DNA of 64,000 bases from Azorinus chamasolen (GCA_963576725.1 OY755238.1:30476145-30540144); one strand, 5' to 3'; shown: positions 20,701 to 30,386, counted from the first letter of the stretch. Translations and numbers: made by a program. The notes: generated by a model from the sequence alone, not told the origin.

Positions 20701-21187
20701 ACAAAGAGTAATAGATTGCTTTCATCAGAAGTGGTATAATGATATACAGTCAAATGCTGTTTTAAATACTCTTTACGTTAATATAAAAAAAAAAATTTCA
20801 GAAGAAGACTACTTAAACATAATTGGAAGCAAACGGTTAAGGAAATGCATTACAGGTATTCGAATTGCCTCTCATAATCTACGCATACAGACAGGCAGAT
20901 ATGGGAGGGAGCGAATACAAAGGAATGAAAGAATATGTCAATTGTGTCAGACACGAGATATTGAGGACGAATTTCACTTTATTATTAAATGCAATACATT
21001 TAACGATATCAGACGAAAGTATATAAAAAGATACTATAGAGAAAGGCCAAGCATGTACACATTTATAGAACTTTTAACATCAAGGAATAGACAATTGCTG
21101 ACCAGATTATCACTGTTTATTACAGAAGCAAATAGTAGACGTCAGGAATTGTTATTATCTATTTCAAGAAATCAACCTGATGTGTGA
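17741..21187 (+). CDS. LINE ORF2: endonuclease and reverse transcriptase
   Basis: The frame is open from the codon after ORF1's TAG to TGA at 21187. Numbering from TTG at 17789 gives 1132 residues, but the endonuclease motif WNCNG lies upstream of that TTG, so the functional protein must start earlier. The first ATG lies after the catalytic Glu. APE endonuclease: LLETW (25), GDFNARIG (141-148), STIDYLL (224), SDHAPL (251). Reverse transcriptase: YIVPLHKKNDRNDPNNYRGI (540-559), GFRKGRGT (593), FVDFKKAFD (625-633), GLRQGQNNSP (683), FADD (726-729), GLEINTAKTKV (755). C-terminus: CQLC...H-x4-C (1050-1068). All catalytic residues are present. It nicks DNA and reverse-transcribes LINE RNA in the nucleus. 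Minus-strand frames inside are shadows. Confidence 0.93.
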   Translation, partial: ELPEGGPKCIVWNCNGLTKDKLNDIDFIRLLTANDIIILLETWTDANSTIDMEGFRCYNYYRKFRHKRAKRNSGGIVIYVRNCISSGISVVKNSFDTVVWLKLDKEYFDFENDVFICGVYLWSDESPAARIVDADLYNIVMQDALHFAQLGSVFISGDFNARIGSKNDYIMNDINVPEIDSYLYSPDQALDRASLDKVCNARGNRLIELCKATSLRVINGRLGSLYGTGAYTCFNRHGSSTIDYLLTCLKDFHIIHDFTIHDFNIYSDHAPLQFCLRGQLIGSVSCERLTPITYIKWKDEHRNSFRRGIIGKLPYFNNLIESTDKHDVNDIENMLKDFSKSICSIADPLFAKTVKPRGHSSKNEWFDADCFEAKQLYRESLNNFNRDKTTENRADLCFIKAKYKKMIRKKKQLYRLRKGRELEKMKTSRPKDFWKFFANSKRPAETDIDAESFKQYFEGLYADIKTTVIEEVESFNENSDFNVTDPTFEELNAPITVQEVGSAIKTLKRNRACAPSDNLLNEYFIESSDILIGHLTDIFNKVFDAGFFPEVWSKGYIVPLHKKNDRNDPNNYRGITLSSNLGKLFTSILTARVEKWFEDNNLLSDCQFGFRKGRGTVDAIFILHALIEKTLGKNLRLPCAFVDFKKAFDSVYTNALWFKLFNMGLDGKILKIFKAMYADVKSCIKQCNSFSDFFSISVGLRQGQNNSPALFALFLEDLELFLQDNVNSGIDIYELCIMLLCFADDMVIVGNSTEDLQLSLNKLHQYCKIWGLEINTAKTKVVVFRKRGKTRTHEQWYYNDSILEVVDDFNYLGITFNYTGSFVLNNQCLADKALRAMNILYHNVNRFEVKPKTAMQLFDAFVGSIMNYACPVWGFTKSKNLERIHIKFCKMILGVRQNSCNDAVYGELGRYPLYINRFVQIIKYWLKLVNSDNIILKYVYQVSLEGYGNGEKNWVRNVKTLLDDYGFSYAWIDPQNINGNLFISSFKQRVIDCFHQKWYNDIQSNAVLNTLYVNIKKKISEEDYLNIIGSKRLRKCITGIRIASHNLRIQTGRYGRERIQRNERICQLCQTRDIEDEFHFIIKCNTFNDIRRKYIKRYYRERPSMYTFIELLTSRNRQLLTRLSLFITEANSRRQELLLSISRNQPDV

Positions 21188-21434
21188 TTAATTATCACTA
21201 TTTCAACTGAATGACTTAACAATTTGTTCATTCTCCGCAACTATGAACCCTTCAGTTTAGTACTAAGTTGCATTGTAAAGGAATATACATTTATGAAGTG
21301 ACTGTAGTTGATTGAAGTGTGTGTGTGTGTGTTTTCTATTATTGTCATGTGATGCACATGTATTGAATATCTGTATATGTAACGAGATACTACATGTATA
21401 AGTTACTGAAAGAAATAAAATCTATCTATCTATC

Positions 21435-21443
21435 TATCTTATA
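21435..21443 (+). repeat. Candidate LINE target-site duplication, right
   Basis: TATCTTATA, equal to 16513-16521, immediately after the TCTA repeats. Confidence 0.5.
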
Positions 21444-21504
21444 AAATCAAATTATTGAAGATTCAAGAAGTGATCAATCCACATGCAAACAATGTTCACC
21501 ATTG

Positions 21505-21655
21505 AACGAGACCATTGCAGGGCAAAAGTAATGTATAAAGCTTCTATAAAAGTTTTCTGCATTACTTTCGACCTGCAATAAGCTACATGTATCACCTGCC
21601 TGTAAGACGCAAAAACACTTAATTTTAACACAAGTTTTACTTTAGCTCCTGTGGA
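21505..21655. mobile_element. TA-type MITE relic
   Basis: TTGCAGGGCAAAAGTAATGT, AAGCTTCTATAAAAGTTTTC, GCATTACTTTCGACCTGCAA and CAAGTTTTACTTTA match TA-1 in order. Confidence 0.55.
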
Positions 21656-21685
21656 ATGCAGCAAAACACAGTATAAACTTTTCAA

Positions 21686-21964
21686 TCCTTACAGTGCGGG
21701 ACAAGAGTCACTAATGTCCTTTGCAAACGGTGTAGACCCAGATGGAGGAACCCTCTCATCAGAGTCTGCACTGTTTGTCATGTTACACTTGTCATTAGAA
21801 AAGAAATTAAATAGTCACCATAAGCTGGACCTGTTTGAATTTTGGAATAGACAATTTGGAAATTCAGTATTGTAAAGATTAAAACATCCCTAAATATTCA
21901 CCATAAGCTTGACCTGTTTGAATTTTGGAATAATCAATTTGAAAGTTAAGCGTTGAAAGGGTTA
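21686..21964. mobile_element. Family I MITE (I2) with duplicated long flank
   Basis: CTTACAGTGCGGGACAAGAG, shortened hairpin CAAACGGTGTAGACCCAGAT...CACTGTTTGTCATG, then two tandem copies of CACCATAAGCTxGACCTGTT...TTTGGAATA, ending GAAAGGGTTAA. Confidence 0.75.
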
Positions 21965-21965
21965 A

Positions 21966-22268
21966 AGCGACTACGCAATTAATAACTATGGGTGTCTTTA
22001 TAACAGGTAGTTGCGTAACCCTTTCCTTCATATAAAAATGTTTGCAAATAGAGTAGATCCACAGCAGACGATTACTGTAGGAGTCGCCTGATCAAGGTCT
22101 GCCCTGTTTTCTTTTTGAATAAAATAGTTTTGATTTTACAGTTTCTACTAAGTAGGGAGGTGGGTCCTATATGCAGATATAGTAGCTGTCTGATCACGGT
22201 TTGCTCTGTTTGCTTATGATTTGATATAGATCTGATTCTATTGTGCTTGTAAAACCCATACGTTCTCA
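21966..22268. mobile_element. Family A MITE inserted in a TA-1 fragment
   Basis: The TA-1 left part (GCGACTACGCAATTAATAAC, ACAGGTAGTTGC) stops exactly where TA-1 normally has TTAATGC and A begins (TAACCCTTTCCTTC). The A palindrome appears twice: once with centre TTACTGTAGGAGTC, and again as a half copy. Confidence 0.65.
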
Positions 22269-22510
22269 TTAACTCTTTCCCTGTTCTATATTTATTCCAG
22301 TTTTCAATACCTGTTGAATATTCATGGGCAACATAGTTTTATGGAAGGTGATACATTGTGACCATTTAGAAACTAAATAAACATATCTATCAAATTCCAT
22401 TAGCAAACAGAGCAGACCCTGATCAGAGGGCTCTAATAGGAGCCGTCTGATCTGGGTCTACTCTGTTTGCAAAATGCGTGAAAAGGCGTTTATATGAAGG
22501 AATGGGTTAA
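22269..22510. mobile_element. Family A MITE, complete
   Basis: TTAACTCTTTCCCTGTTC to ATGAAGGAATGGGTTAA. Long flank on the left, hairpin CAAACAGAGCAGACCCTGAT with centre GGCTCTAATAGGAGCC. Shows the left T / right A arm mismatch. Confidence 0.9.
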
Positions 22511-22579
22511 CATATTACATGTACAGTATAAATATTCAGCTAATCTGTATCCATGGTATCATTATTTCTTACATGAGCA

Positions 22580-22740
22580 TTGAACAGATCCATGGTTAAT
22601 GTAGTACGACGAACGTAACGCAGAGAGCTCCTACATGTATGAGAGCTTTCTGATTAACTTTCGTCATGCATTAAGCTATCAACTACATTTCTTTTGAATA
22701 TTTATACCTTGTTATCATATTTGAGCGGTTTTACTGTAAC
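22580..22740. mobile_element. TA-type MITE, diverged
   Basis: AACGCAGAGAGCTCCTACAT, GAGAGCTTTCTGATTAACTT, GCATTAAGC and right end GAGCGGTTTTACTGTA. Confidence 0.6.
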
Positions 22741-22794
22741 AAATAACTCAGATTACTGACTATATACATGTAGTTATGTTGGGAGTGAACACTT

Positions 22795-23021
22795 TGCCTT
22801 TGAATCTATTTGCTAACATAGTAGACACAGACAAGACATCGCCTAAAGGGGCCGTCTGATCAGGGTCTGTTCTCCGTCTGCTTGTGGCATAATATAGGTA
22901 CGATTTTACCGTTTTTGTCAGAGCAAAACAATCCAATATTCATTAAACACTCTAAATATCATGTTAATGAATATGGATTGTGTTATTATTTCATACATAG
23001 ATAATCATGGAGTAAAGGGTT
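22795..23021. mobile_element. Family A MITE
   Basis: Hairpin TGCTAACATAGTAGACACAG with centre CGCCTAAAGGGGCC, long flank on the right, right end CATGGAGTAAAGGGTT. The left end is decayed. Confidence 0.65.
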
Positions 23022-23188
23022 CCATTGCAATATGTTCATCCGGAAAACCTTATAGCCAGTTTATTTTATAATTATAGAAGTCGTCGCCATAAAAACAGAC
23101 ATTAACAAACCGCAGGAATGTGTATTGTTACACATATCCACACATGCATTTCCATGCATGCTATTGTAAGATGATGGGTTTTCTCTTG

Positions 23189-23310
23189 ACCCTTAGCATG
23201 CTGAGCGCGTGCTGACTCGCAGTGGCAAACAGGCTAGATCCAGATCATATGTCGCGTACCTCGCTGAACCTCGCCAATGTGCAAGCTGTTTGGCACCCAG
23301 TCTGCAGTTT
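23189..23310. mobile_element. Family C' relic
   Basis: ACCCTTAGCATGCTGAGCGC, CAAACAGGCTAGATCCAGAT and GCAAGCTGTTTGGCAC. The centre has been replaced by GCGTACCTCGCTGAACC. Confidence 0.45.
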
Positions 23311-23744
23311 CTCCAGCGAATCTCAAATAAGTAGACTTGTTTCAAACCTAAGTATGAGCTGACATACTTTTGTTACAGTATGATCAGGGTTAAGTTGCAC
23401 CAAGGTCAAGGTCACTATTGCATCACCCTTGTACTTCACTGATCGTGGACTACTAATAAACCTATTCCCCGCCCAGCTCACAATAGGATTTGTAATTTTC
23501 CTCGTACGTTTTAAAGCTGACATTCAATTCAAGTCTGCGCTATCACAAGTGTTCTCTCAAAGCAACTCTAAACAAATCCGGACCAGGATTAGTCACTATC
23601 TCTATATGAGCTAGGTCTTCTCTGATCGATAAAGTCTGTGAAAAATATCTAAGATCTTATTGAACACATACTACTATTCGTTATCACAAGTACCATAATA
23701 CTTATCTTATATTTATTGGTACATGTTTATATTTTATTTATTTT
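23311..23744. other. Gene-free, nothing recognised
   Basis: Short overlapping frames on both strands, no domain seen. Confidence 0.4.
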
Positions 23745-23892
23745 GTTTATTTGTTCGTTCGTTCGTTAGTCTCGTTTGTTCGTTCGATCATTCATTCATT
23801 CATTCATGCATGCATGCATTCATTCATTCATTCATTCATTCATTCATTCATTCATTCATTCATTCATTCATTCATTCAGTGATTTCAGTCAT

Positions 23893-23931
<39 letters not shown>

Positions 23932-24010
23932 TTCATTCATTCATTCATTCATTCATTCATTCATTCATTCATTCATTCATTTATTCATTTATTTATTTAT
24001 TTTATTTATT

Positions 24011-24093
<83 letters not shown>

Positions 24094-24180
24094 TCTATTT
24101 ATTTATTTATTCATTTATTTATTTATTTATTCATTCATTCATTTATTTATTTAGTTATTTATTTATTTATTTATTTATTT
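23745..24180 (+). repeat. Compound tetranucleotide array (ATTC)n/(ATTT)n
   Basis: Alternating blocks: CATT to about 23878, ATTT to 23930, CATT to 23985, then ATTT. Two long Phe/Ile/His/Leu-rich frames are artefacts of the repeat. Confidence 0.95.
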
Positions 24181-24400
24181 ATTATTAGTAGCGTTATATT
24201 ATTATCATTATCATTATTATTAACAGTAGTAATATTACTATTATAAGTATTACATGTATCATTATTTATTTAATATCTATTGATTTTTATTGTTTTTTAT
24301 TATCATTATTACTACATTTTAAGGTTATAACTATTATTTTTATTATTATCATTATTATTATTATAATTATAACTATTATCATTACTATTAAGAAATGTAT
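24181..24400 (+). repeat. (ATT)n-rich low-complexity tail
   Basis: Imperfect ATTATTATC units continuing from the tetranucleotide array. Confidence 0.8.
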
Positions 24401-25038
24401 ATATGCCGTTATAAATATTCAACCATATAAATGTTCATGATGTCCTTATATCTTATATGAATATTCAGCAGGGAGGGTAAAACAAAATTAGAAGGAAAAT
24501 ATTCGCCGAGTCATTATTACTGTCTGGTTATGTCCAATTATTTCATCATCCACGTTCTCTCTATTGGTGCAGTCAGCCATGCTTTGTTGTTAGGTCAATA
24601 AAATATCCTTCCCTAAATCCTCAAAAGGCCCATGAACCGTACCTATTATTATTAGTTATTTTAGGTATTCGCATGATACTAAAATTGGTCAAAAAGGAGG
24701 TCATCTACAAATACCATTGAAAATCATCGCTATAATCTTACAGATCAATCCATTCTTTTGTGTGTTAATTATTTGTACCTTTAGCGCGCCAAAAAGCGAA
24801 TTTGTCCATTTACAAACAGCTTCGATCCAGAAGAAACGCCAACTTTTTGACATTCTTTCGTATTTTTAGAAGAAAGTGAGATTTTGAACTTATCTGATTT
24901 TGTGTTTGATATAGACGTCATTTTCTGTTGAAAAGTTGAGGAGCAAACTAAATGTTAATATCTATATTTCACCAGTTCTATTTTAATTTATGTCCGACGG
25001 AAATTCCTCGTATCTTTTACTGGATATTCTATAGTGCA
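24401..25038. other. Gene-free; one faint C' relic
   Basis: TTACAAACAGCTTCGATCCA followed by GAAACGCC near 24818 is half a C' palindrome. Otherwise nothing recognised. Confidence 0.4.
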
Positions 25039-25232
25039 TTAACCCTATACGCCTTGAATATTCATACAAGAAATAATGATATCATGAATATTAATTAGAT
25101 TAATTGCTATAATAACACATGGACAGAGGAATGTTTGGCCATGACAGAAACTGTAGAATCCTATCTAGATTATTTCATAAGCAAACATAGGAGACCCTGA
25201 TCATATGGTTCCCACAGTTTGCAAAGACGTGG
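25039..25232. mobile_element. Family A MITE, truncated hairpin
   Basis: TTAACCCTATACGCCTTG, long flank with GAATATTCATACAAGAAATA, one arm AAACATAGGAGACCCTGATC, then a jump to CAGTTTGCAAAGACGTGG. Confidence 0.7.
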
Positions 25233-25248
25233 AAACTCGCAAAACTAC

Positions 25249-25426
25249 AGATAAAGGTGCGTGCCCAAATAATGAAATTGTCATTTTTCCTACAAACCCT
25301 TTACTGTGACCACTCTTTAGAATTATCTCTTCGAGACGATTCTAATGAGTGGCCACAGTATAAGCTTTGGTGGAGAAATAAAGGGGTTATTCTTGAACTT
25401 GTTTAAATTTACGCATCCTCTCTTGA
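25249..25426. mobile_element. Family E MITE (E4)
   Basis: GATAAAGGTGCGTGCCCA to TTTACGCATCCTCTC. Hairpin TGTGACCACTCTTTAGAAT around ATCTCTTCGAGAC. Confidence 0.75.
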
Positions 25427-25441
25427 CCTCTGGAAAAGATA

Positions 25442-25647
25442 TACAATAGAAGCCCTCTAATGCGACCACTTAATGAATAAACGTGGCTGTCTGTATAAGC
25501 AGGTGGTTGCTTAATACAGGACAAAAGTAATGCAGAAAGCTCCTTTGGAGCTTTCTGTATTACTTTTGTCCTGTATTAAGCTACCACCTGCATCTAGCAA
25601 CCAGAATTATACCTCTTTTAGATGGTCGCATTAGCAGGGTTTTACTA
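25442..25647. mobile_element. TA-1 MITE, complete
   Basis: TA-CAATAGAAGCCCTCTAAT to GCAGGGTTTTACTATC. Stem GCAGGTGGTTGCTTAATACA, centre AGCTCCTTTGGAGCT. Confidence 0.88.
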
Positions 25648-25875
25648 TCTATATGAAGTAAATGGTTGATATTCCACTAAGGTATAAAGCTCTTAAATAT
25701 AAAAGAACAAAATATTTGGTAATTTAAGCTGACTCACTCAATACTTGTGGAAACTTTTGAGATGAGCCAACATGACCCAGCTATTTCATCACCCAGACAT
25801 TTCACTCATGCAATCACACCTGTCTGTTTATAATTTACTCTTTGTAATATTTTCCGCCAAAATTAAGTACATGTA

Positions 25876-26094
25876 TTAACTCTTTCATAGCACTAGGCGA
25901 ACCGGTTATACACTTTGCAAACAGATTGGATCCAGATGAGACGCCGAGTAACTCGGCATTACTCAGTGACTCATCTGGATCCAAACTGTTTGACACTCTG
26001 ATTCGTATCTGAAAATATATTAAAGAAAATGCCAATTTGACAATAGATGTAAACATAAAACTGACAAAAATATTATTTGGCGGTGAAAGATTAA
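25876..26094. mobile_element. Family C MITE (C2)
   Basis: TTAACTCTTTCATAGCAC to GGCGGTGAAAGATTAA. Hairpin CAAACAGATTGGATCCAGAT with an 11-bp local duplication at the centre (CTCGGCATTACTCAGTGA). Confidence 0.75.
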
Positions 26095-26174
26095 GCAAGT
26101 CATACCAATTATCCTTTGTATGTTAACACTGGGTCAGCGATAACTTGTAGAAGTCAGTAGTCTGCGACTAATCA

Positions 26175-26390
26175 AGATCTAAATTATTAGACGGTCTCTA
26201 AACGATTTGCGAAACAAATCCAACAGCTTGGATCCGTGTGAAATGCCGAGTAACTCGACTGTCTCATCAGTATCCAATCTATATGACATTCGGTCTATAG
26301 TTACACAAAAGTTTAAACCATATAAAAAAGTAAAATTGCTGATAAGAGTTTTGGCATACATCATTTTTTACTTTGCAAGATAATGATTAA
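26175..26390. mobile_element. Family C relic
   Basis: AACAGCTTGGATCCGTGTGA, GCCGAGTAACTCG and GTCTCATCAGTATCCAATC. Confidence 0.5.
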
Positions 26391-26486
26391 GTAGGGTTCA
26401 AAAATTGAACTACTCTTTTCATCGAATTAACGCATACTAAAATTCTAGTGACCCTGAAAATTGGACGATTATCTTTTTTTTCATGC

Positions 26487-26677
26487 TTAACTGTTTCGCT
26501 GTCAATGCCGCATCTGTAATAACCTATGCAAACAGTTTGGATCCAGATGAGACGCCGAGAAGGTCCAAACTGTTTGTTATTATGACAATGGTTTTTGCGA
26601 CAAAAATGAGGAATACTTAAAAAAAATGTAGCAGACAACAAAGTTTGCAGACGGCAAAAGTTGGCAGCGAAAAAGGT
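26487..26677. mobile_element. Family C MITE, one inner arm lost (C4)
   Basis: TTAACTGTTTCGCTGTCA, CAAACAGTTTGGATCCAGAT, GAGACGCCGAG then directly AAGGTCCAAACTGTTTG. Flank GTAGCAGACAACAAAGTTTG, right end GGCAGCGAAAAAGGTAAA. Confidence 0.7.
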
Positions 26678-26699
26678 AAACAATTATGTCTGCTCAATA

Positions 26700-26876
26700 T
26701 TTTATCCCAGTCATTTTCTCTCGATTTGTTCAAGCGTTTGAGATATCATTGACTCAGTGTCAAATAGCTTGGATCCTGTTAAGATGCCGAGTTACTCGGC
26801 GTCTCATCTGGATCCAAATTCTTTGTAAATGTAAAACATGTCTTGGTTAGTATGATAAGATTTAACCTTCTACTTG
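26700..26876. mobile_element. Family C' MITE
   Basis: CAAATAGCTTGGATCCTGTT, centre GCCGAGTTACTCGGC, TCATCTGGATCCAAATTCTT. Its flanks match the copy at 4600. Confidence 0.6.
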
Positions 26877-26877
26877 A

Positions 26878-27101
26878 TTAACCCTTTCCCTGATGAATAT
26901 TCATGTAAAAATAAAAAAAATTATAAGGGCTTATGAACACAGGACATTTCGGCTCAGGCAGAATCTGTAGAATCAGATCTATATTACACCATAAGCAAAC
27001 AGGGCAGACCCTGATCAGACGGTTCTTATAGGAGCCGTCTGACCTTGGTCTACTCTGTTTTCAGATGCGTCAAAATGCGCTGACACAAGGGAAAGGGTTA
27101 A
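26878..27101. mobile_element. Family A MITE, complete
   Basis: TTAACCCTTTCCCTGATG to CACAAGGGAAAGGGTTAA, with TTAA at both ends. Hairpin CAAACAGGGCAGACCCTGAT, centre GGTTCTTATAGGAGCC. Confidence 0.9.
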
Positions 27102-27208
27102 GTAAAAGGAAGTTTGAAACGTAGGGTGAAGTTGAATTCTTACCCTAATTTTTTCTTATTTTTCATGACACAGTGCGAATGTCAGATTTAGTCCTAGACA
27201 AAGCAGCA

Positions 27209-27390
27209 TATAAAGGTGCGTACTTAAGTACGAGCGTGCTAAAATCGTCATTTCTCCAACAAACCCAATGTTGTGACCACTCGTTAGAATCGTCTCGAAG
27301 AGACGATTCTAAAGAGTGGTCATAACATAGGGTTTGGTGTAAAAATGAAGTAGTTATTATTGAAAATGTTTTAATTTACGCATCTTATCT
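27209..27390. mobile_element. Family E MITE, complete (E5)
   Basis: TATAAAGGTGCGTACTTAAG to TTTACGCATCTTATCTGG. Hairpin AACAAACCCAATGTTGTGA around ATCGTCTCGAAGAGACGAT. The best reference copy of family E in the window. Confidence 0.85.
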
Positions 27391-27567
27391 GGATCTTTGC
27401 TACCGACACATATTGTAACTGGTTATCCTATATTGATACAGACTGTTTGCAGATTGTGAGGTTATCGTGTATTTTTCTTTCACAGTTTGAAAAATTCTAC
27501 TGAGTCATTCTGGGCTACTTTAATCAATGTTTACACAATGTACAGCTCTAGTGACCGAGACAAATGT

Positions 27568-27762
27568 ATGATTTAACTGTGTTTACCCCATATTTGACGC
27601 CTCTTGGCACGTTTGCAAACATACTTGATCCAGATCAAACGGCTCCTGTAAGAGCCATCTGATCAGGATATGCTCTGTTTGTTTTTGAAAAAAAAAGAAT
27701 ATACTGGAAAAATTGATCCTACAGCGTCTGACAGGCCAAATATAATAGAGAATTAAAGAGTT
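27568..27762. mobile_element. Family A MITE, diverged
   Basis: GCAAACATACTTGATCCAGA, centre GGCTCCTGTAAGAGCC, AGGATATGCTCTGTTTG, ending TTAAAGAGTTAA. Confidence 0.65.
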
Positions 27763-28059
27763 AATTTCAATAGATTTGCCATTATGTATGTCGTTATACT
27801 TTGTGACTTTATGTTTGCTTAATGGCCATCTGCACTCAACACGTTTTTGTTTACATGTCAAGAAAGAATTCCATTCATATCTGCTCATTGATTTAAATCT
27901 TTGAACTCCAGTTTGGCTGTCGTCTGCAAAATCTAATGTCTGCTATATCAATGGACAAGGCCTTACTAACAGAAATACATTGTAGTGAATGAATTAAATT
28001 TACTTTCATTGGTTACGTATATAGCCGAAATCAGTCAAATTAGATTACTGCCTGTACCA

Positions 28060-28215
28060 TCTCTGTCGCTAACTCTCTCTGTCTCTCTGTTTCTTTCTCC
28101 CTCCCTCCTCCCTCTATCCTCCCTCTCTCTATGCCTCTCTATTCTGCCTGCCTGTCTGTCTGTCTGTCTGTATGCATGCATGCATGTACGTCCGTCCGTA
28201 CGCATGCCTGTCTGT
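28060..28215 (+). repeat. Pyrimidine-rich and CTGT/CATG simple repeats
   Basis: CTCTCTGTCTCTCTG and CCCTCCCTCCTCCCTC, then (CTGT)n, (GCAT)n and (CGTC)n short runs. Confidence 0.85.
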
Positions 28216-28619
28216 GGAGCATCACAATTTTCAGATGCTCACTAAGTCTGACAATGTGGGGCTTTAGCATGATGTCGTACTCAGGCTCAACAGTTTTATA
28301 AGCACCAGACCTGGGCCGTATCACTACTGAAATTATCATAAATAAAACGGGCACATGGACTATTTATGTTTGCACATGTCAGTCAAGTAAGGTTTAGCAC
28401 ATAAAGTATTATTGGCCACTACACTCGATGATGCAATATTGCAATATTAGCACATAACGATTTTCTTCACTAATTGCGAAGTTATGATCGCCTGTAAAAA
28501 TATATAAGAACGATTTTTGTTTTCAAATTGATATGCAATTGCTGTAATATAATCTAGTTGCTGGGTATAATCTGGATCCAGTCTGAGTGTGTACTGTATA
28601 ACGGTACATGTACTACTTT
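28216..28619. other. Gene-free, nothing recognised
   Basis: Short frames only, with no MITE termini. Confidence 0.4.
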
Positions 28620-28765
28620 AATGTTTCACCACTTCATAATTAAAACTGGTGCCTCCCTTTCTGAACTGAGATTTAAACAATAATGTATCAAATTTTATCA
28701 CTGAATTTCTTTTTTATTATGAAAGTGCTGGCCAAGTTAATATGAGTCCCTCAGAAGTAGTTTGA

Positions 28766-28866
28766 TATGGGTCTACACTGTTTGATATGGGTCTACACTG
28801 TTTGGTATGGGTCTACACTGTTTGATATGGGTCTACACTGTTTGATATGGGGCTACACTGTTTGCA
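28766..28866 (+). repeat. 20-bp minisatellite, short array
   Basis: Five units of TTTGATATGGGTCTACACTG. The unit contains GGGTCTACACTGTTTG, an outer palindrome arm of families I, K and H. Confidence 0.95.
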
Positions 28867-28894
28867 AATGTCTTATATACTCGTTTACTGTACT

Positions 28895-29140
28895 TTAACG
28901 CTTTCGGCGCCAAATTTCTTATTGTCGTCTGCAATCCAAGTTTGTTAAATCATTCAGTAAAATAAGGAAATGAGATAAATAAATGCAAATTTCAAAGGAA
29001 TGAAGCACATATATAGAAATAGAGATTGAGACAAATAGTGAAGTCCCTGATCAGACGCCGCCTTGAAAAGGCGGCGCCTGATCTGGGACTGCACTATTTG
29101 TCGTGGTGCATTTATGCCATTGCGGCGGTGAAAGTGTTAA
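28895..29140. mobile_element. Family G MITE, complete (G2)
   Basis: TTAACGCTTTCGGCGCCA to GGCGGTGAAAGTGTTAA. Long flank on the left, hairpin GACAAATAGTGAAGTCCCTG with centre GCCGCCTTGAAAAGGCGGC. Shows the left T / right A mismatch. Confidence 0.9.
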
Positions 29141-29284
29141 TGTTTCACCAGCCTCATAATTAAAACTGACGCCTCCCTTTCTGAATTAAGATTTAAACAA
29201 TAATATATCAAATTTTATCACTGAAAAAAACTTTTTATTATGAACAGTGCTGGCCAAGTTAATATGAGTCCCTCAGAAGTAGTT

Positions 29285-29726
29285 TGATATGGGTCTACAC
29301 TGTTTGGTATGGGTCTACACTGTTTGATATGGGTCTACACTGTTTGATATGGGTCTACACTGTTTGATATGGGGCTACACTGTTTGGTATGGGTCTACAC
29401 TGTTTGATATGGGTCTACACTGTTTGGTATGGGTCTACACTGTTTGATATGGGTCTACACTGTTTGATATGGGTCTACACTGTTTGATATGGGTCTACAC
29501 TGTTTGATATGGGTCTACACTGTTTGATATGGGTCTACACTGTTTGATATGGGGCTACACTGTTTGATATGGGTCTACACTGTTTGATATGGGGCTACAC
29601 TGTTTGATATGGGGCTACACTGTTTGATATGGGTCTACACTGTTTGATATGGGTCTACACTGTTTGATATGGGTCTACACTGTTTGATATGGGTCTACAC
29701 TGTTTGATATGGGTCTACACTGTTTC
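29285..29726 (+). repeat. 20-bp minisatellite, long array
   Basis: About 22 units of TTTGATATGGGTCTACACTG with two recurrent variants, TTTGGTATGG and GGGGCTACAC. Confidence 0.97.
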
Positions 29727-29756
29727 CCAATGTCTTATATACTCGTTGACTGTACT

Positions 29757-29938
29757 TTAACGCTTTCGGCGCCAATTTTCTAAATGTCGTCTGCAATCCA
29801 AGTTTGTTAGATCATTCAGTAAAATAAGGAAATGAGATAAGTAAATGCAAATCTCAAATGAATAAAGCAAATATATAGAAATAGCGATTGAGACAAATAG
29901 TGAAGTCCCTGATCAGACGCCGCCTTGAAAAGGCTTAC
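29757..29938. mobile_element. Family G MITE, truncated (G3)
   Basis: CGGCGCCAATTTTCTAAATG flank and one arm, ending at the hairpin centre where the block duplication ends. Confidence 0.8.
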
Positions 29939-30120
29939 CGCTGATATTCAGGGATTTTTTTAAAGAAACGTGTGTACACATGTTAAACAGTACATACATG
30001 TACCCTAGTGAAAAGGGCTTCTGTGTATCATCTGGGTCTACACTGTTTGCAAATGACATCAATAATACGTTTGCCACACTCAATTGGTCAAATACATGAA
30101 GACGTGACATAAATACATTG
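29939..30120. mobile_element. Fragment with an I/K-type right arm
   Basis: CATCTGGGTCTACACTGTTT then GCAAATGACATCAATAATAC. The same junction follows the 28.8-kb array and occurs near 41024. Confidence 0.5.
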
Positions 30121-30166
30121 GGAGAGTTATTGCCGGCCTTAAATACTTCAATATATGTATACCAGT

Positions 30167-30386
30167 TGCTTTACCCTTTCACGCATTTGCAAACAGCGTA
30201 GACCCAGATCAGACGGCCATCGGATCAGGGTATCCTCTGTTTGCTAATGGAATTTGAAATATCTGTTTCTTTATTGTCTAAAATTGCTGTTATGTCCCCC
30301 CTTCCATATTTCATTCTAACTATTTTGTCCATGAATTTTCAGTAGTGTTGAAAGTTGGAATAAACATAGAACAGGGAAAGGGTTAA
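30167..30386. mobile_element. Family A MITE
   Basis: TTTACCCTTTCACGC, CAAACAGCGTAGACCCAGAT, centre deleted to CGGCCATCGGATC, long flank, right end CAGGGAAAGGGTTAA. Confidence 0.75.

Larger units (their letters stand above)
16522..21434 (+). mobile_element. Full-length APE-type LINE with intact ORFs
   Basis: About 4.9 kb: a 5' UTR of about 210 bp, ORF1 (coiled coil plus L1-type RNA-binding domains), ORF2 (endonuclease, reverse transcriptase, Cys/His C-terminus), a 3' UTR of about 220 bp with AATAAA near 21414, and a (TCTA)n tail ending at the right copy of TATCTTATA. Neither ORF carries a premature stop or frameshift, so the copy is young or its source is active. The ORF1 type suggests the L1-like branch. 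The ORF2 C-terminus (C-x2-C...H-x4-C) is found in several clades, so I leave the clade open. Confidence 0.9.
28620..29140 (+). repeat. Tandem block duplication, unit 1
   Basis: ATGTTTCACCACTTCATAAT, then CTGGCCAAGTTAATATGAGT, a five-unit minisatellite and a full family G MITE. Repeated in the same order from 29141. Confidence 0.85.
29141..29938 (+). repeat. Tandem block duplication, unit 2
   Basis: Same order as 28620-29140, with the minisatellite grown to about 22 units. The family G copy at 29757-29938 stops inside its hairpin at CCTTGAAAAGG. Confidence 0.85.

Noticed and set aside
23723..24246. Two long plus-strand frames rich in FIHSFIYL
   Set aside because: They are translations of the (ATTC)n/(ATTT)n array.
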